A stretch of 64,000 nt of DNA from Rhizobium sp. R635 (GCF_002211285.1 NZ_LOKX01000015.1:1-64000); one strand, 5' to 3'. Counted from the stretch's first letter, positions 24,976-34,841 are shown. Notes: a model not told the origin generated them from the sequence alone. Numbers and translations: made by a program.

Positions 24976-25677
24976 TCATTCATAGATGCACTTGATGTAA
25001 TCGCCCGAACCCTGCGCACGCCTCTCGATGACGCCGGCAAGCCGGCGAAGGCCCCGTCCGGGCTTGCCGGCGTTGCGGTCGATCGGGTTCGGCAGCGAAA
25101 CGGCGAGCAGCGATGCCTGGCGTCGTGTCAGCTTCGAGGCCGGAACCTTGAAATGGTGCTGGGCCGCCGCCTCGATGCCGTAAATGCCGGGACCCCATTC
25201 GGCGATATTGAGATAGATTTCCATCAGCCGCCGTTTCGACAGGACGAAATCCGTGGTGACGGCGAGCGGAAGCTCCATCGCCTTGCGCGCGAAGGAGCGG
25301 CTATTCCAGAGGAAGAGGTTCTTCGCCGTCTGCATCGGGATCGTGCTGCCGCCGCGCGTCGCCTGACCTTTCAGCGTATCTTCGACCAGCATGCGCATTT
25401 CGGCCCAGTCGACGCCGCCGTGGAAGCAATATTGACCGTCTTCGGACATCATCACCGATTGCACCAGGACCGGGGCAACCTCGTCCAGCGATACCCATCT
25501 GCGGTCATAGCCGCGCAGCAGCACGAGATCGCGCAGCATCAGCGTCGAAACGGGATGGATGAAGGGCAGCAGGTAAAGGAAGATCAGCACGTAGGGAAGG
25601 ATCAGAACGGCCAGCAAGCCAAGAACGATACGCTTCAGCACAGGCCGATTTTCGAACCATCGCCGACGGGCCGGCAT
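24976..25677 (-). CDS. mtgA: Monofunctional biosynthetic peptidoglycan transglycosylase
   Basis: A 233-residue GT51 enzyme with one N-terminal membrane span ([27 protein letters not shown]). The catalytic motif is [15 protein letters not shown], followed by [19 protein letters not shown] and [28 protein letters not shown]. It polymerises lipid II glycan strands at the outer face of the inner membrane. Start: ATG 25677 with GAGAGAGG upstream; an in-frame TTG at 25713 is the alternative. It is divergent from ispA. Confidence 0.92.
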   Translation of the reverse strand: MPARRRWFENRPVLKRIVLGLLAVLILPYVLIFLYLLPFIHPVSTLMLRDLVLLRGYDRRWVSLDEVAPVLVQSVMMSEDGQYCFHGGVDWAEMRMLVEDTLKGQATRGGSTIPMQTAKNLFLWNSRSFARKAMELPLAVTTDFVLSKRRLMEIYLNIAEWGPGIYGIEAAAQHHFKVPASKLTRRQASLLAVSLPNPIDRNAGKPGRGLRRLAGVIERRAQGSGDYIKCIYE

Positions 25678-25847
25678 GTCGGCGATATCCTCTCTCTCCG
25701 GCGCTATATCCAATGTCCCAAGCCCATTTCGCTCCCTATCGTTCTCATAGCGCCTGTGAGGCGCTTATGCCAGAGCACAAGGGAAATCTTGCTGCAGTCA
25801 TCGACAATTCCGTTGCAAGCCCCGGTGCCCCATGCCAAACAGCGCCC

Positions 25848-26762
25848 ATGGACGCGAACCGGGACACTTTCGAGACGAGGCTTAGGAACAACGCCCGCGA
25901 AATCGAGGCGCTGCTCGACACGCTGCTTTCACCGAGCCCTCTTTCCGATGAAATCGCCAGGCCCGAAACCTTACGCAGCGCCATGCATTATGCCGTTCTG
26001 AACGGCGGCAAGCGGCTGCGCCCATTCCTAGTTTCCGAAAGCGCCGCCCTTCTCGGCGGCGATGAGCAGGCAGCACTTCGGGTCGGCGCCGCGCTCGAAT
26101 GCGTTCACTGCTATTCCCTCGTGCATGACGATCTGCCGGCCATGGACGATGACGACCTGCGCCGCGGCAAGCCGACGGTCCACGTCAAGTTCGACGAAGC
26201 CACCGCGATTCTCGCCGGCGACAGCCTGCTGACCTACGCCTTCGACATCGTCGCCGCGCCGGAGACCGCCCTTCCCGATACGAGCAAGGCAGCGCTGGTG
26301 CTGGCGCTTGCTCGCGCGGCCGGTCTCGGCGGCATGGCCGGCGGCCAGGCGCTCGATCTCGCCGCCGAAAGACAGGCGCCCGACGAGACCGGCATCATCC
26401 GCCTGCAGGCGATGAAAACCGGCGCGCTGATCCGCTTCGCCTGCGAGGCCGGCGCCATTATCACCGGTAGCCCGCCCGAAGATCGCCGCCGCCTGCGCGC
26501 TTTCGGCGAAAAGATCGGTCTTGCCTTCCAGCTCGCCGACGACATTCTCGACCTGACCTCGGATGCGGCGACCATGGGCAAGGCGACCGGCAAGGATGCG
26601 GCCCGTGGCAAGGGAACGCTCGTGGCGCTCCACGGCATGGAATGGGCTGAAACCGAACTGCGCCAGCACGTCCGCGATGCCGAAGATCTGCTCGCCCCCT
26701 ACGGCGCCCGCGCCTCGATCCTCACGGCCGCTGCGCATTTCATCGCCGACCGGAAGAGCTGA
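25848..26762 (+). CDS. ispA: Farnesyl/geranyl diphosphate synthase (polyprenyl synthetase)
   Basis: A 304-residue trans-prenyltransferase. The first Asp-rich motif is DDLPAMDDDDLRRG (about residue 90) and the second is LADDILDLTSD (about residue 230). GKRLRPFLV near residue 50 and KTGALIRFACEAG are also typical. It joins IPP and DMAPP to give C10/C15 diphosphates. Start: ATG 25848 (MDANRDTF); the frame upstream shows no homology. It is convergent with hisC with a 9-base gap. ispG of the same pathway lies 1.1 kb away on the other strand. Confidence 0.92.
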   Translation: MDANRDTFETRLRNNAREIEALLDTLLSPSPLSDEIARPETLRSAMHYAVLNGGKRLRPFLVSESAALLGGDEQAALRVGAALECVHCYSLVHDDLPAMDDDDLRRGKPTVHVKFDEATAILAGDSLLTYAFDIVAAPETALPDTSKAALVLALARAAGLGGMAGGQALDLAAERQAPDETGIIRLQAMKTGALIRFACEAGAIITGSPPEDRRRLRAFGEKIGLAFQLADDILDLTSDAATMGKATGKDAARGKGTLVALHGMEWAETELRQHVRDAEDLLAPYGARASILTAAAHFIADRKS

Positions 26763-26771
26763 GCCGGCAGA

Positions 26772-27833
26772 TCAAGTCGCCAATATTTCCTTGAGAGCGG
26801 CAACCAGCCGTGCACATTCCTCGTCGGTGCCGATGCTGATGCGCAGGAACTCCGAAATGCGCGGCTCGGCGAAACGCCGGACGAGAATCCCACGCTCCCG
26901 CAGCCCGGCCAGAAGGGCTGCGCCCGGCCGGTTTTCATGCCTTGCGAAAACGAAATTCGCCTGCGACGGCAGCACCTCGAAATCCAGCGCCTCAAGCTCC
27001 CGCACGAGACTTTCCCGAGTAGCGATGACTTTCCGCCGGCATGTCTCGAACCATGCTTCGTCCTTGATCGCCGCCGTCGCCGCGACCTGGGCCAAGCGGT
27101 CGAGCGGATAGGAATTGAAGCTGTCCTTGACGCGCACCAGCGCCTCGATCAGGTCCCGGTGCCCCAGCGCGAAGCCGACGCGTAGACCTGCGAACGAACG
27201 GGATTTCGACAAGGTCTGGATGACCAGAAGGTTGGGATATCGAGAAATGAGCGGCACGGCGCTTTCGCCGCCGAAATCGACATAGGCCTCGTCTATCACG
27301 ACGACCGCATCCGGATGAGCAGCAACAAGCACCTCAATCCCGGCCAGCGGCAGTCCGATACCCGTCGGCGCATTCGGATTGGGGATGATGATCGCGCCGC
27401 ACGGCCCGTCGTAATCCGCAAGCCGAATCCGGAACTGATCGTCGAGCGGTATCTCGATCGCCTCGACACCATATAGCAGGCTATATGTCGGATAGAAGCT
27501 GTAGGTCACATCGGGATAGAGAAGCGGCAGATCGTGTTTCAGCAGCGCCTGGAACGTGTGGGCGAGAACCTCGTCGGAACCGTTGCCGACGAAAACTTCC
27601 TCCGCCGTCAGGTCGAAACGGGCTGCGATCGCCTCGCGCAATTCGGTGGCGGCGGGATCGGGATAGAGCCGCAGACGATCGTCCGTCGCTTGCCTGATCG
27701 CCTCGATCGCCCTTGGGGACGGCCCGTAGGGATTCTCATTGGTATTGAGCTTGACCAGGCCGGGAATACGCGGCTGCTCGCCCGCGACATAGGGCCGAAG
27801 CTTGCTGACGATATCAGACCAGTACCGGCTCAT
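26772..27833 (-). CDS. hisC: Histidinol-phosphate aminotransferase
   Basis: A 353-residue PLP enzyme of class II aminotransferases. [18 protein letters not shown] near the N-terminus, [33 protein letters not shown] and the PLP lysine in [19 protein letters not shown] are all present; [23 protein letters not shown] is the C-terminal pattern. It makes histidinol phosphate and may also serve aromatic amino acids. Its ATG (27833) lies 16 bases after the ispG stop, so it is likely cotranscribed with ispG. Confidence 0.92.
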   Translation of the reverse strand: MSRYWSDIVSKLRPYVAGEQPRIPGLVKLNTNENPYGPSPRAIEAIRQATDDRLRLYPDPAATELREAIAARFDLTAEEVFVGNGSDEVLAHTFQALLKHDLPLLYPDVTYSFYPTYSLLYGVEAIEIPLDDQFRIRLADYDGPCGAIIIPNPNAPTGIGLPLAGIEVLVAAHPDAVVVIDEAYVDFGGESAVPLISRYPNLLVIQTLSKSRSFAGLRVGFALGHRDLIEALVRVKDSFNSYPLDRLAQVAATAAIKDEAWFETCRRKVIATRESLVRELEALDFEVLPSQANFVFARHENRPGAALLAGLRERGILVRRFAEPRISEFLRISIGTDEECARLVAALKEILAT

Positions 27834-27849
27834 TCGAACGCCCGGGCCT

Positions 27850-29100
27850 TCATTCCGCTGCCGTTCGCTGGCCGAAACGCTTCTCGATATAATCGATGAC
27901 AAGCGCCTCGAAATCGGCGGCGATATTGGGGCCGCGCAGCGTCAGCGCTTTCTTGCCGTCGATGAAGACCGGCGCGGCCGGCGTCTCGCCGGTGCCGGGA
28001 AGCGAAATGCCGATATCGGCATGCTTGCTTTCGCCCGGCCCGTTGACGATGCAGCCCATGACGGCGACGTTCAGCGCCTCGACGCCGGGATATTTCTCGC
28101 GCCAGACCGGCATGTTCTTGCGGATGTCGTTCTGGATGTTCTGGGCCAGCTCCTGGAACACGGTCGAGGTCGTGCGCCCGCAGCCCGGACAGGCGGCGAC
28201 GACGGGCACGAACTGCCGGAAGCCCATGACCTGCAGGATTTCCTGCGCCACCTGGACTTCGCGCGTGCGGTCGCCGTTCGGCTCGGGCGTCAGCGACACG
28301 CGGATCGTGTCGCCGATGCCGTGCTGCAGCACGAAGCCCATCGCCGCCGACGAAGCGACGATGCCCTTGCTGCCCATGCCGGCTTCGGTGAGGCCGAGAT
28401 GCAGCGCGTGATTGGAGCGCTCGGCGAGCATGGAATTGACGGCGATCAGATCCTGCACCTGGCTGACCTTGGCCGAAAGGATGATGCGGTTGCGCGGCAG
28501 GCCGATTTCCTCGGCAAGGGCTGCCGACAGCAGCGCCGACTGCACGATCGCCTCGCGCGTCACCTGTCTTGCCGAAAGCGGCGAACCGGCTTCGGCATTC
28601 TGGTCCATCAGCGCCGTCAGCAGATCCTGATCGAGCGAGCCCCAGTTGACGCCGATGCGCACCGGCTTGTCGTAGCGGATCGCCATCTCGATGATCTCGG
28701 CGAACTGCTTGTCCTTCTTGTCCTTGAAACCGACATTGCCGGGATTGATGCGGTATTTCGCCAGCGCCTCGGCGCAGGCGGGATGATCGGCAAGCAGCTT
28801 GTGGCCGATATAGTGGAAGTCGCCGATCAGCGGCACGTCCATGCCGAGCCGCAGCAGCCGCTCGCGGATCTTCGGCACGGCGGCGGCACTCTCGTCGCGA
28901 TCGACGGTGATGCGCACCAGCTCCGAACCCGCCCGGTGAAGGGCGGCGACCTGCGCGACGGTCGAATCGATATCGGCCGTATCCGTATTCGTCATGGATT
29001 GCACGACGATCGGCGCGCCTCCGCCGACGATGACGCCGCCGACATCGACGGCGACGGAAGCACGGCGCGGTTTTGGATCAAAATCGGCGGCTGAAGACAT
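27850..29100 (-). CDS. ispG: 4-hydroxy-3-methylbut-2-enyl diphosphate synthase (GcpE)
   Basis: A 416-residue Fe-S enzyme of the MEP isoprenoid pathway that turns MEcPP into [27 protein letters not shown] near the N-terminus is the TIM-barrel start. The cluster ligands are in [11 protein letters not shown] (two Cys) and [18 protein letters not shown] (third Cys, near residue 340). Start: ATG 29100 (MSSAADFD); an in-frame GTG at 29115 is possible. It is upstream of hisC. Confidence 0.94.
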   Translation of the reverse strand: MSSAADFDPKPRRASVAVDVGGVIVGGGAPIVVQSMTNTDTADIDSTVAQVAALHRAGSELVRITVDRDESAAAVPKIRERLLRLGMDVPLIGDFHYIGHKLLADHPACAEALAKYRINPGNVGFKDKKDKQFAEIIEMAIRYDKPVRIGVNWGSLDQDLLTALMDQNAEAGSPLSARQVTREAIVQSALLSAALAEEIGLPRNRIILSAKVSQVQDLIAVNSMLAERSNHALHLGLTEAGMGSKGIVASSAAMGFVLQHGIGDTIRVSLTPEPNGDRTREVQVAQEILQVMGFRQFVPVVAACPGCGRTTSTVFQELAQNIQNDIRKNMPVWREKYPGVEALNVAVMGCIVNGPGESKHADIGISLPGTGETPAAPVFIDGKKALTLRGPNIAADFEALVIDYIEKRFGQRTAAE

Positions 29101-29196
29101 GAAGAGTTCTTGCACCCCTAAAAACAGTGCCTTTCAGGTGGATCATGACCGCTTTCTTGTCAACCGCCCACTATATCACTTTTGTTTGGAGGCGGC

Positions 29197-30390
29197 TCAG
29201 TGGCCGCCTCCGGAGACACCATCGGCATAATGGGCCAGCTTGGAGAACAGGAGAACGAAGAGCAGCAGCACCGGCAGCGCCATGAAGACGACGGCAAAGC
29301 CGATATGCTCGGCGACGAAGCCGATGACGGACGGCGCGACCAGCATACCGGAATAACCCATGGTCGTGACGACCGAGATGCCGATGCCGGGCTTCAGGCC
29401 GGGAATATTGCCCGCCGCCGAGAAGGCGATCGGCACCATATTGGAAATGCCGATGCCGCAAAGGGCAAAGCCCAGAATGGCAATCTCCGCATCCGGCGCG
29501 AGGCTCGCCAGCAGCATGCCGGCAACGGCAAACAGCGTGCAGATGCGCAGCGTCTTGACGCCGCCGAGACGGTCGCGCACCAGGTCGCCGGCAAAGCGCA
29601 TGATCGCCATGGTCGCCGAAAAGGCTGCGAAACCGAGACCGGAAAGCGCGATCGACGCATCCATTTCCTGCCGGAGATAAAGCGCGCCCCAATCCAGGAC
29701 GGCACCTTCCGGCACCATGGAGAACAGCGCCATCAATCCGAGCAGCCACGGCAGCGGCACCATCGGCAGCTTCGTCTTTTCCTTCTTGGCATCGGGATGC
29801 GGCGGATCCGCAAGGATCATCGGCCATGCCACGGCAAGGAAGATTGCCGTCAGTACCGTCGCCAGCTGCGCATGGCCCGGAATGCCGAGCTTGGCGATCA
29901 CGATGCCGCCAAGACCCGAGCCGATCAGGCCGCCAAGGCTCCAGAAAGCATGGCAGGAGGACATGATGGCGCGGCGCATGGATTTTTCGACGGACACCGC
30001 ATTGGCGTTCATCGCTACATCCATCGCGCCGATGAAACCGCCGAACAGGAAGAGAGCGATTGCCCCGGTGATCACGTTCGGCGCGAGCGTCAATGCCAGA
30101 AGCAGCGGCAGCACGCCGACCGCCGTCGCCCGGACGACGACACGCGAGCCGTGTCTGGCGATCTGAGCGCCGGCAATCGGCATCATGACCAGCGAGCCGA
30201 GGCCGAAGACCAGGATCATCAGCCCGAGTTCGAATTTGGTCAGACCGAGACGCTCGGCAAAATCCGGGATCTTCGGCGCCCAGCAACCGACGACGAAGCC
30301 GTTCATGAGAAAGAGCAGGGAAACCGCCGCCCTGCTTCTGGTAATGAAACCGCTGCGGACTCCGGGCGGCGCATTCACATGACTGTCCAT
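29197..30390 (-). CDS. MFS transporter of unknown substrate
   Basis: A 397-residue membrane protein with about 12 spans. GFVVGCWAPKIPDFAERLGLTKFELGLMIL near the N-terminus and DVAMNANAVSVEKSMRRAIMSSCHAFWSLGGLIG are the marks of the YbjJ/fucose-permease-like group. Start: ATG 30390, after GAGGAAAG. It lies 63 bases after the deoR gene on the same strand, so the regulator probably controls it. DeoR-type pairs usually handle sugars or sugar phosphates, but the substrate is not shown by the sequence. Confidence 0.87.
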   Translation of the reverse strand: MDSHVNAPPGVRSGFITRSRAAVSLLFLMNGFVVGCWAPKIPDFAERLGLTKFELGLMILVFGLGSLVMMPIAGAQIARHGSRVVVRATAVGVLPLLLALTLAPNVITGAIALFLFGGFIGAMDVAMNANAVSVEKSMRRAIMSSCHAFWSLGGLIGSGLGGIVIAKLGIPGHAQLATVLTAIFLAVAWPMILADPPHPDAKKEKTKLPMVPLPWLLGLMALFSMVPEGAVLDWGALYLRQEMDASIALSGLGFAAFSATMAIMRFAGDLVRDRLGGVKTLRICTLFAVAGMLLASLAPDAEIAILGFALCGIGISNMVPIAFSAAGNIPGLKPGIGISVVTTMGYSGMLVAPSVIGFVAEHIGFAVVFMALPVLLLFVLLFSKLAHYADGVSGGGH

Positions 30391-30453
30391 TTTCGGTCTT
30401 TCCTCGTTTTCGGGCTTGGGAGCACCCGTTTTTCTTAACTCTGCAACGGCGGC

Positions 30454-31230
30454 TCAGTTCGTTTTTTCGGCGATGACGGTTCTGCATCCACGCTCGCGGT
30501 AACCCGCAAGAATGGCGGGATCGGCATCGTGCTCGACGACGAGGCACTCGCAATGGGCAACCGGCAGGATGCTGTGGGGAGCAGCGGTGCTGAATTTCTC
30601 CGAGGTTACGGCCGCCAGCACCTTCTTGCTTCTCGATGCCGCAAACCGCTTGAACTCCGCGTCCTCGAAGCCGAACACCGTAATGCCGGCTTCGAGATCG
30701 ATGCCGCAGGCGCCGAGGATGCAGAGATCCGGCGAAATCTGCTCCATATCCCGCAAAGCCTTGGCGCCGAGCGCACCGCCGGTCTGCCGGTCCACCATGC
30801 CGCCGATCAGGATGACGTTGACGGCAGGCTTGTCGATGAGCGCTGCGGCAATCACCGGCGCATTCGTCGCGGCCGTCAGTTCGAGTTCGGCGGGCAAGGC
30901 ATTGGCGATCGCCAGATTGGTGCTGCCGGCATCGAAAAACACGCACGAACCGGCAGCGATCTGCTTCGCCGCAGCCTGCGCCAAGGCCTGCTTGCGGTCG
31001 GCCGCAAACCCCATGCGCTGCGTCAGGCTTCCGTGTGCCGGCGAAACCGGCAATGCGCCGCCGTAAACTCTCTCGCAAAGGCCCGCCGCCGCCATTTCAC
31101 GCAGGTCGCGCCGCACCGTATCCTCGGAGATGCCGAATTCGAGCGCAAGTTCCGCCGCCAGCACACGGCCTTTCAACCGCAGCCGCTCGGAAATCACGCC
31201 TTGACGCTCTCGCAACAGAAAATCCTGCAT
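30454..31230 (-). CDS. DeoR-family transcriptional regulator
   Basis: A 258-residue regulator. The N-terminal helix-turn-helix (RQGVISERLRLKGRVLAAELALEFGISEDTVRRDLREMAAAG) is the DeoR type, followed by the sugar-phosphate sensing domain (GSCVFFDAGSTNLAIANALP, VNVILIGGMVDRQTGGALGAKALRDMEQISPDLCILGACGID). Start: ATG 31230 after GGCAGGAAC. It heads an operon with the MFS gene and is divergent from the EamA gene; a palindrome at 31285-31303 may be its operator. Confidence 0.9.
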   Translation of the reverse strand: MQDFLLRERQGVISERLRLKGRVLAAELALEFGISEDTVRRDLREMAAAGLCERVYGGALPVSPAHGSLTQRMGFAADRKQALAQAAAKQIAAGSCVFFDAGSTNLAIANALPAELELTAATNAPVIAAALIDKPAVNVILIGGMVDRQTGGALGAKALRDMEQISPDLCILGACGIDLEAGITVFGFEDAEFKRFAASRSKKVLAAVTSEKFSTAAPHSILPVAHCECLVVEHDADPAILAGYRERGCRTVIAEKTN

Positions 31231-31284
31231 GTTCCTGCCGGGTTAATGTCTGAAATACTGAAAACATGCATAAAAACTTACAAT

Positions 31285-31303
31285 CGTGCAGGCAACATGC
31301 ACG
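31285..31303. promoter_or_regulatory. Inverted repeat between deoR and the EamA exporter, possible operator
   Basis: CGTGCA (31285-31290) and TGCACG (31298-31303) form a 6+6 inverted repeat. A second copy of the ATGCA core lies at 31265-31270 (ACATGCATAA). Repeated cores in a 145-base divergent intergenic region fit a DeoR-type operator, but no direct evidence links them. Confidence 0.35.
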
Positions 31304-31375
31304 TTCGCACGTTTTCTGACGCGGTGAAACAAAGCTCCACCATTTGGCGAAACTGACTATTGACCGTCCGTCCCC

Positions 31376-32233
31376 GTGAAAAACTCCATCAACCTGGGCA
31401 TTCTGCTCACGACCGTCTCCTATATGGCGTTCACTTTCCATGACGCGATCATCAAGATCCTCGTGGTCAGCATCCCGGTCTGGCAGATCCTGTTTTTCCG
31501 CAGCCTGACGATCCTGCTCGGTTGCCTCGCCTATGGTCGCGACAAGCTCATCCATCAGACGATGACGTCGCCGATTATCGCCCGCCGCATACTGCTTCTC
31601 TCCGCCTGGCTTTCCTATTATTCCGCCGCAAGCCGCCTGCAGCTTGCCGAAATGACCACGCTTTATTACGCCGCGCCCGTCGTCGGCACCCTGCTTGCAT
31701 GGCTCATCCTGAAGGAGGAGGTCACGCTAGCGCGCTGGCTGGCAGTCGGCGTCGGTTTCGTCGGCGTGCTCATCGCCTGCAATCCGATCGGCCTTACCAT
31801 TTCCTGGCCGGTCTATCTGGCGCTGCAGGCGGCCGTCCTCTGGGCCGCGGCCATGGTGCTGCTGCGCAAGACCTCGCTGCACGAGAAAACCATCGTCCAG
31901 CTGGCCGTTTCCAACGTCTTTTTCCTTGTTATGACGGGCGTTGCCGTTCTCTATACCTGGCGGACCCCTGATATGACGCAGCTGATGCTTCCCGTCGCCA
32001 CCGGCGTCGTTGCCGGCGCGGCGCAGTTAGCCCTCTTCGAAGGCATGCGTCGGGCGCCCGTCTCCGTGCTTGCGCCATTCGAATATACCTCTCTCGTCTG
32101 GGCCTTCCTTCTCGGCTATCTGATCTGGGCCGATATCCCCATGCCGAATGTCATCGCAGGCGCATGCATGATCCTCGGCGCCGGGCTGATCATCATCGTC
32201 AGCGAAAGGCTGCGCCGCCGCATCGCGGTATGA
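31376..32233 (+). CDS. DMT superfamily transporter (EamA domain)
   Basis: A 285-residue inner-membrane protein with ten predicted spans in two EamA repeats; the YSAASRLQLAEMTTLYYAAPVVGTLLAWLILKEEVTLARW region is the usual end of repeat one and PFEYTSLVWAFLLGYLIWADIP that of repeat two. Such proteins export or import small metabolites. The start codon is GTG at 31376. It is divergent from deoR. Substrate unknown. Confidence 0.88.
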   Translation: MKNSINLGILLTTVSYMAFTFHDAIIKILVVSIPVWQILFFRSLTILLGCLAYGRDKLIHQTMTSPIIARRILLLSAWLSYYSAASRLQLAEMTTLYYAAPVVGTLLAWLILKEEVTLARWLAVGVGFVGVLIACNPIGLTISWPVYLALQAAVLWAAAMVLLRKTSLHEKTIVQLAVSNVFFLVMTGVAVLYTWRTPDMTQLMLPVATGVVAGAAQLALFEGMRRAPVSVLAPFEYTSLVWAFLLGYLIWADIPMPNVIAGACMILGAGLIIIVSERLRRRIAV

Positions 32234-32387
32234 TGCGCATTTTCCACGGCTTTCGGGATTGAGGCGACTGCTTGAGAAAAATATTTGCAGTTGCTGCTTT
32301 TATTCGCAGTTTTCTACGCTTCCGGCGCCCTAGTTTTCTGCAAAGTATCCCTCATCCGATCACAACCTCCCAAGGATGGATAGAACA

Positions 32388-33161
32388 ATGAACTGGTTGA
32401 AAACCGTTGCCGCCGCTGCCCTCATTCAGGCTGCCGCCCTCCTGCCCGCCCATGCCGGCGAAAACCTCACCGCCATCAAATCGGCCGGCGTCTTCAAGAT
32501 CGGCACCGAAGGCACCTATGCGCCCTTCACCTATCATGACGAAAGCGGCAAGCTCGTCGGCTTCGATGTCGAGATCGGCGAAGCCATCGCCGCCAAGCTC
32601 GGCGTCAAGGCCGAGTTCGTCGAAGGCAAGTGGGACGGACTGATCGCCGGCCTCGACGCCAAGCGTTACGACACCGTCATCAATCAGGTCGGTATCACCG
32701 AGGCCCGCAAGCAGAAATACGACTTTTCCGAGCCCTACATTGCCTCCAAGGCTGTGCTGATCGTCCGCGAAGGCGATGACAGCATCAAGACTTTCGCCGA
32801 CCTCAAGGGCAAGAAATCGGCCCAGTCGCTGACCAGCAACTTCGGCAAGATCGCCACCGAATCCGGCGCCGAGCTCGTCGGCACCGATGGTTTCGATCAG
32901 TCGATCCAGCTCGTCCTGACCAAGCGCGCCGATGCGACGATCAACGACAGCCTGTCCTTCCTCGATTTTAAGAAGCACAAGCCGGATGCGCCGGTAAAGA
33001 TCGCCGCCGAGCAAGAGAATGCCGATTATTCGGGCATCATCATCCGTAAGAACGAGCCGGAGCTTCTCGCCGAAATCAACAAGGCGCTTGCCGACATCAA
33101 GGCCGACGGCACGTACAAGAAGATCGCCGACAAGTATTTCGGCCAGGACGTCTCGAAGTAA
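32388..33161 (+). CDS. Amino-acid ABC transporter substrate-binding protein, cystine-type (FliY/TcyJ-like)
   Basis: A 257-residue periplasmic binding protein with a signal peptide (MNWLKTVAAAALIQAAALLPAHAGE). GTEGTYAPFTYHDESGKLVGFDVEIGEAIA and KWDGLIAGLDAKRYDTVINQVGITEARKQKYDFSEPYI match the family-3 solute-binding fold, and the KWDG...VINQV pattern is especially close to the cystine-binding FliY/TcyJ group. Start: ATG 32388 with AAGGATGGA upstream. It is the first gene of a three-gene transporter, but a 155-base RIME-like repeat separates it from the permease. Cystine as substrate is an inference. Confidence 0.88.
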   Translation: MNWLKTVAAAALIQAAALLPAHAGENLTAIKSAGVFKIGTEGTYAPFTYHDESGKLVGFDVEIGEAIAAKLGVKAEFVEGKWDGLIAGLDAKRYDTVINQVGITEARKQKYDFSEPYIASKAVLIVREGDDSIKTFADLKGKKSAQSLTSNFGKIATESGAELVGTDGFDQSIQLVLTKRADATINDSLSFLDFKKHKPDAPVKIAAEQENADYSGIIIRKNEPELLAEINKALADIKADGTYKKIADKYFGQDVSK

Positions 33162-33176
33162 GCTCTGCTCAAGAAG

Positions 33177-33331
33177 TCCCCACCCCAACCTCTCCCCACA
33201 AGGGGAGGGGCTTTGGTGGCGCAGCGCCTCATCTCAAAATAAACGTCTCGACTTGCAGCTCGGTCGCTATTTCGTGAGGGGCGGGAGCCGGATTAAGTCC
33301 CTCCCCCTTGTGGCGAGGGGTTGGGGAGGGG
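33177..33331. repeat. RIME1-like palindromic intergenic element within the amino-acid ABC operon
   Basis: The left arm CCCCAACCTCTCCCCACAAG...GGGAGGGG (from 33177) and the right arm CTCCCCCTTGTGGCGAGG...TTGGGGAGGGG (to 33331) are inverted copies, separated by about 90 bases. This is the Rhizobium-specific intergenic mosaic element pattern known from many intergenic sites in rhizobia. It sits between the binding-protein gene and the permease gene. In RNA it would form a very stable stem, able to protect the upstream message or lower permease expression. Confidence 0.8.
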
Positions 33332-33370
33332 TATTCGAGATATCACGACCCAACCGAGAGGGAACATCCC

Positions 33371-34051
33371 TTGCCGCACTGGCTCCAATTGATGGCGGAA
33401 TCGCTTCCCTCGCTTCTCTGGGCGGGGCTGATCTTCACCATCCCCCTCACTCTGCTGTCCTTCGCCTTCGGCCTGATCCTCGGCCTGGTCACCGCGATCG
33501 CCCGCCTTTTCGGCCCGGCGCCGGTCGCGGCGATCGCGCGCTTCTATGTCTGGGTCATTCGCGGCACGCCGCTGCTCGTCCAGCTCTTCGTGATCTTTTA
33601 CGGCCTGCCGAGCATCGGCATCCTGCTCGACGCCTTTCCCGCCGCTCTCATCGGCTTTACCCTAAATATCGGCGCCTACAGCTCCGAAATCATTCGCGCC
33701 GTCATCTCCTCGGTGCCCAAAGGCCAATGGGAAGCCGCCTATTCGATCGGCATGAGCTGGCGCCAGGCGATGAGCCGGACGATCCTGCCGCAAGCCGCCC
33801 GCGTCGCCGTCCCGCCTCTGTCGAACACCTTCATCTCGCTGGTCAAGGATACCTCGCTCGCAGCCGCCATCACCGTGCCGGAGCTCTTCCAGGCCGCGCA
33901 GCGCATCGTCGCCACCACCTATGAGCCGCTGATCCTCTATATCGAGGCAGCGCTGATCTATCTCGTCCTGAGCTCCGTCCTGTCGCAACTGCAGGTGCGG
34001 CTGGAGCGCCGTTTCGCGCGTTACGGCGGCATGCTGGAGGCAAATGCATGA
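33371..34051 (+). CDS. Amino-acid ABC transporter permease (YecS/TcyL-like)
   Basis: A 226-residue inner-membrane permease with about five spans and the EAA loop KGQWEAAYSIGMSWRQAMSRTILPQAARVAVPPLSNTFISLVKDTSL, typical of polar amino-acid uptake. The GQWEAA...PPLSN wording is very close to the cystine permease YecS. Start uncertain: TTG 33371 has GAGAGGGAA at the right distance and restores the family N-terminus (xPHWLQLMAESLP); ATG 33392 is the alternative. The stop overlaps the ATPase ATG. Confidence 0.87.
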   Translation: MPHWLQLMAESLPSLLWAGLIFTIPLTLLSFAFGLILGLVTAIARLFGPAPVAAIARFYVWVIRGTPLLVQLFVIFYGLPSIGILLDAFPAALIGFTLNIGAYSSEIIRAVISSVPKGQWEAAYSIGMSWRQAMSRTILPQAARVAVPPLSNTFISLVKDTSLAAAITVPELFQAAQRIVATTYEPLILYIEAALIYLVLSSVLSQLQVRLERRFARYGGMLEANA

Positions 34052-34809
34052 TCGAGCTTTCCAACATCGAAAAGCGCTTCGGCGATGCCGTCATCCTGAA
34101 GGACATCAGCATCCGCATTCCCGAAGGCAGCGTCACCGCCCTCGTCGGCCCGTCCGGCGGCGGCAAGAGCACGCTGCTGCGCTGCATCAACCTGCTCGAA
34201 ATCCCGACATCAGGCGCGATCCGCCTCGGAGAGGAAACGCTCTCCTTCGCGCCGGGCAAGAGAACGAGCTGGCAGGCGATCCAGAAAATCCGCCGTCAGA
34301 CCGGCATGGTCTTCCAGAATTTCCAGCTCTTTCCGCATCAGACCGCGATCGAAAACGTCATGGAAGGCCTGGTGACGGTTTTGAAGTGGCCGAAGGAAAA
34401 GGCGCGCGAACGCGCCATGGAACTGCTGACCAAGGTCGGCATGGCGCACAAGACCGATGCCTGGCCTTCGACCTTATCGGGCGGTCAGCAGCAGCGTGTG
34501 GCGATCGCCCGGGCGCTGGCGCCTTCGCCGCGTGTGCTTCTCTGCGACGAGCCGACCTCGGCGCTCGATCCGGAACTCTCGGCGGAAGTGGTCGACGTGC
34601 TGGGTCAGCTTGCCCGCGAAGGCACGACGATGGTCATGGCGACCCACGATCTCCGGCTCGCCTCGAAAATCGCCAATGACGTCGTCTTCCTGGAAGCCGG
34701 GGGCGTGGTGGAAACGGGCAGCGCGAAAGCCATTTTCACTGCGCCCGAGCGCGAACGCACCAAGCGCTTCATCTCGACGATCAACGCCGCCCATACCTAT
34801 GATATCTAA
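34048..34809 (+). CDS. Amino-acid ABC transporter ATP-binding protein (YecC/TcyN-like)
   Basis: A 253-residue ATPase. Walker A GPSGGGKST is at about residues 35-43, Q-loop QTGMVFQNFQLFPHQTAIEN, signature LSGGQQQRVAIARAL, Walker B VLLCDEPTSALDPE and the switch His in MATHDLRLA. Its ATG (34048) overlaps the permease stop as ATGA, so the two are translationally coupled. It ends 3 bases before a perfect hairpin at 34812-34841. Confidence 0.93.
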   Translation: MIELSNIEKRFGDAVILKDISIRIPEGSVTALVGPSGGGKSTLLRCINLLEIPTSGAIRLGEETLSFAPGKRTSWQAIQKIRRQTGMVFQNFQLFPHQTAIENVMEGLVTVLKWPKEKARERAMELLTKVGMAHKTDAWPSTLSGGQQQRVAIARALAPSPRVLLCDEPTSALDPELSAEVVDVLGQLAREGTTMVMATHDLRLASKIANDVVFLEAGGVVETGSAKAIFTAPERERTKRFISTINAAHTYDI

Positions 34810-34811
34810 TT

Positions 34812-34841
34812 GTCTCACGTGAATCGTGATTCACGTGAGAC
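34812..34841. terminator. Perfect 14-bp-arm palindrome between convergent genes, probable bidirectional terminator
   Basis: GTCTCACGTGAATC-GT-GATTCACGTGAGAC is a perfect inverted repeat in the 55-base gap between the ABC ATPase and the flavin reductase. The + strand continues GCTTTGCTT, a weak T-rich tail. It also carries two GANTC sites and two CACGTG cores. Its place favours a terminator, but its perfect symmetry would also suit a protein site. Confidence 0.6.

Noticed and set aside
29171..31078. 635-codon minus-strand frame across the MFS and deoR genes
   Set aside because: It spans two well-supported genes in another frame and matches neither in domain content.
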